Positions 62,700 through 64,000 of a stretch of DNA of 64,000 nt are shown here, piece by piece. The DNA is from Anaeromyces robustus (taxonomy: Eukaryota > Neocallimastigomycota > Neocallimastigomycetes > Neocallimastigales > Neocallimastigaceae): assembly GCA_002104895.1 (NCBI GenBank), contig MCFG01000147.1, forward strand, positions 42,501-106,500. Direction: 5' to 3'. Numbering within the stretch: position 1 is the first letter of the stretch; each line of letters starts with the position of its first letter. Below the pieces are notes generated by a model, which was given only the letters and a program-made list of their open reading frames with translations, was not told the DNA's origin and did no database searches. Made by a program: the position numbers and the translations under genes.

Positions 62700-64000
62700 T
62701 AATGAGTATGAATATAGTCAGGATAAATTATATCATGTTGAATTTAGTCGTATTGCTAAAGAAAATGGTAACAAAACAGCCATAATATGTAGTGATATTG
62801 AAATTAATTATGCTGATTTGGATGAAATGAGTAATTCCTTAGGTCATTATTTAAGAGATCAAAATATTGGAAAAGGAGATATTGTTCCTATCATTAGTGA
62901 AAGATCATTCTATTTTGTAGTTGCAACTTTAGGTGTAATGAAATCAGGAGCTGCCTATTTACCAATTGATCCTGATTATCCAGAAGATCGTATCCAATTC
63001 ATGATAGAAGAAGTTCAAGGAAAAATGGTATTAGAATATGTAACAAATAATGAAAATCGTGAAAAATTACAAAATCATAAAGATTGGAACGTTTATTCAT
63101 TATCAAAACATAATTATTATGAAAATATTAATGAATTAGAAAATATTAACGAACCAAACGATTTATGTTATGTTATATTTACTTCTGGTACAACCGGTAA
63201 ACCAAAGGGAACCATGATTACCCATAATAATTTAATTAATTATTGTTTGTATAGTCATACGTATCATGGAAAAGAAAGTTTATTTAAAGAAAAATGGGAA
63301 AATATTTTATCTTTTTCAAAATTTACCTTTGATATGTCGGTTAGTGAAATTCTTTTCCCATTATTAAACAAATTAAAAATTACACTTTGTAATGATGAAG
63401 AATATAATGACCCTGAATTAATTGCAAAATTAATAAAAGAAAGAAATGTTGATTTCTTAATTATTACACCTACAAGAATGAAAAATTATATTAAAAATAT
63501 AAAATTTAAAAATTGTATTAAAAGTTTAAGAAATATAGTATTTGGAGGGGAATCCATCGATAAAGAATTTTTATCCTTTATCAGTGAATGGACAAATGCT
63601 AATATATATAACGGTTATGGTCCAACAGAAACAACAGCTATGTGTAGTATTACACAAATTACAAATGATTACATTTAAGAAAATGATGAAATTAGTATTG
63701 GTAAACCTACATGTAATTACAAAATATATATATTAGATGAAATGTTGAAACCAGTTCCAATTGGTGTTGAAGGTGAAATATTTATTGGTGGATATGGTGT
63801 AGGTAAAGGATATCTTAATCAACCACAATTAACAAAAGAGAAATTTATAGAATGTCCATATCATTTAATTGATGGCAAACCTTCAAGAATGTATAGAACA
63901 GGTGATTTAGGTAAATGGAATGAAAGAGGAGAAATTGTATGTTTAGGAAGAATAGATTTCCAAGTAAAGATTCGTGGTCAAAGAATTGAATTAAGTGAAA
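62700..64000 (+). other. NRPS adenylation domain 2, truncated by window, internal TAA
   Basis: Core motifs SGAAYLPIDPDYPEDRI, FTSGTTGKPKGTMITH, FTFDMSVSEIL (with the A4 Asp), GYGPTETTAM, GVEGEIFIGG, YRTGDLGKW and GRIDFQVKIRGQRIELSE. TAA at 63676-63678 lies between A5 and A6, and the frame resumes at once with ENDEISIGKP. The domain end lies beyond the window. Confidence 0.85.

Larger units (their letters stand above)
57922..64000 (+). pseudogene. Nonribosomal peptide synthetase, C-A-T-C-A..., with frameshifts and a stop; 3' end outside window
   Basis: ATG at 57922 (MSLTDNSFNRCYPVTGLQET). Domains in order are condensation, adenylation, thiolation, condensation, adenylation. The register is broken by a one-base loss near 59085-59092 (from FVEKIYL into NNLKNT), a one-base gain near 59836-59842 (before LELFDYRHNTTHLEN), and TAA at 63676-63678 with the adenylation domain continuing in frame to the window end. 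No GT-AG intron explains these breaks. NRPSs assemble peptides on carrier-bound thioesters; this one starts with a C domain, as in lipo-initiating or downstream subunits. Module 1 is more eroded and carries AAT/GAT expansions, while module 2 keeps intact core motifs. The lack of introns and the bacterial module style fit acquisition from bacteria, as reported for NRPS genes of anaerobic fungi. Assembly indels could mimic the frameshifts. Confidence 0.85.

Overview
The window looks like nuclear DNA of a very AT-rich eukaryote. The best fit is an anaerobic gut fungus (Neocallimastigomycota). Four things point there: intergenic DNA built almost only of A/T homopolymers and AAT, AAAT, AAAAT and TTTTTA microsatellites; GT-AG introns with GTAAAT/GTAAAA/GTATGT donors and TAG/AAG acceptors; fungal-style chitin-binding (CBM18) arrays; and intronless genes with a bacterial look (a PAP2 phosphatase and a nonribosomal peptide synthetase, NRPS). 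Asn-rich runs would also suit a dictyostelid, so the lineage is an inference.

Layout. 1-1649 (+): 3' part of a gene with seven CBM18 modules. 4786-6560 (-): two-exon secreted Shewanella-like protein phosphatase. 9208-10632 (-): multi-pass membrane protein with an Asn-rich tail. 15960-24627 (-): a giant ankyrin-repeat gene of about 2,890 codons, broken by two frameshifts and two in-frame stops. 26642-28640 (-): a second, more decayed ankyrin pseudogene. 31185-32234 (+): PAP2 membrane phosphatase. 35364-36523 (+): two-exon secreted alpha/beta-hydrolase. 37586-37930 (-): relic of a leucine-rich-repeat protein that ends in a GPI-anchor-like tail. 43943-53042 (+): a multi-pass membrane protein that I assembled by hand into 32 exons (1,235 aa), including exons of 11, 17 and 18 nt; its closest resemblance is to the Tiny macrocysts (Tmc) family. 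57922-64000 (+): the start of an NRPS (C-A-T-C-A, running off the window) with two frameshifts, one in-frame stop and several mutated catalytic or specificity motifs.

There is no operon-like organisation. The genes are single transcription units separated by 2-7 kb of low-complexity spacer. Two themes stand out. First, many large repetitive genes here are decaying: two ankyrin genes, an LRR gene and the NRPS. Second, intron density is extremely uneven: one gene has 31 introns while most others have none or one. All exon models, motif calls and repeat limits come from reading the sequence by eye; no database search was possible.
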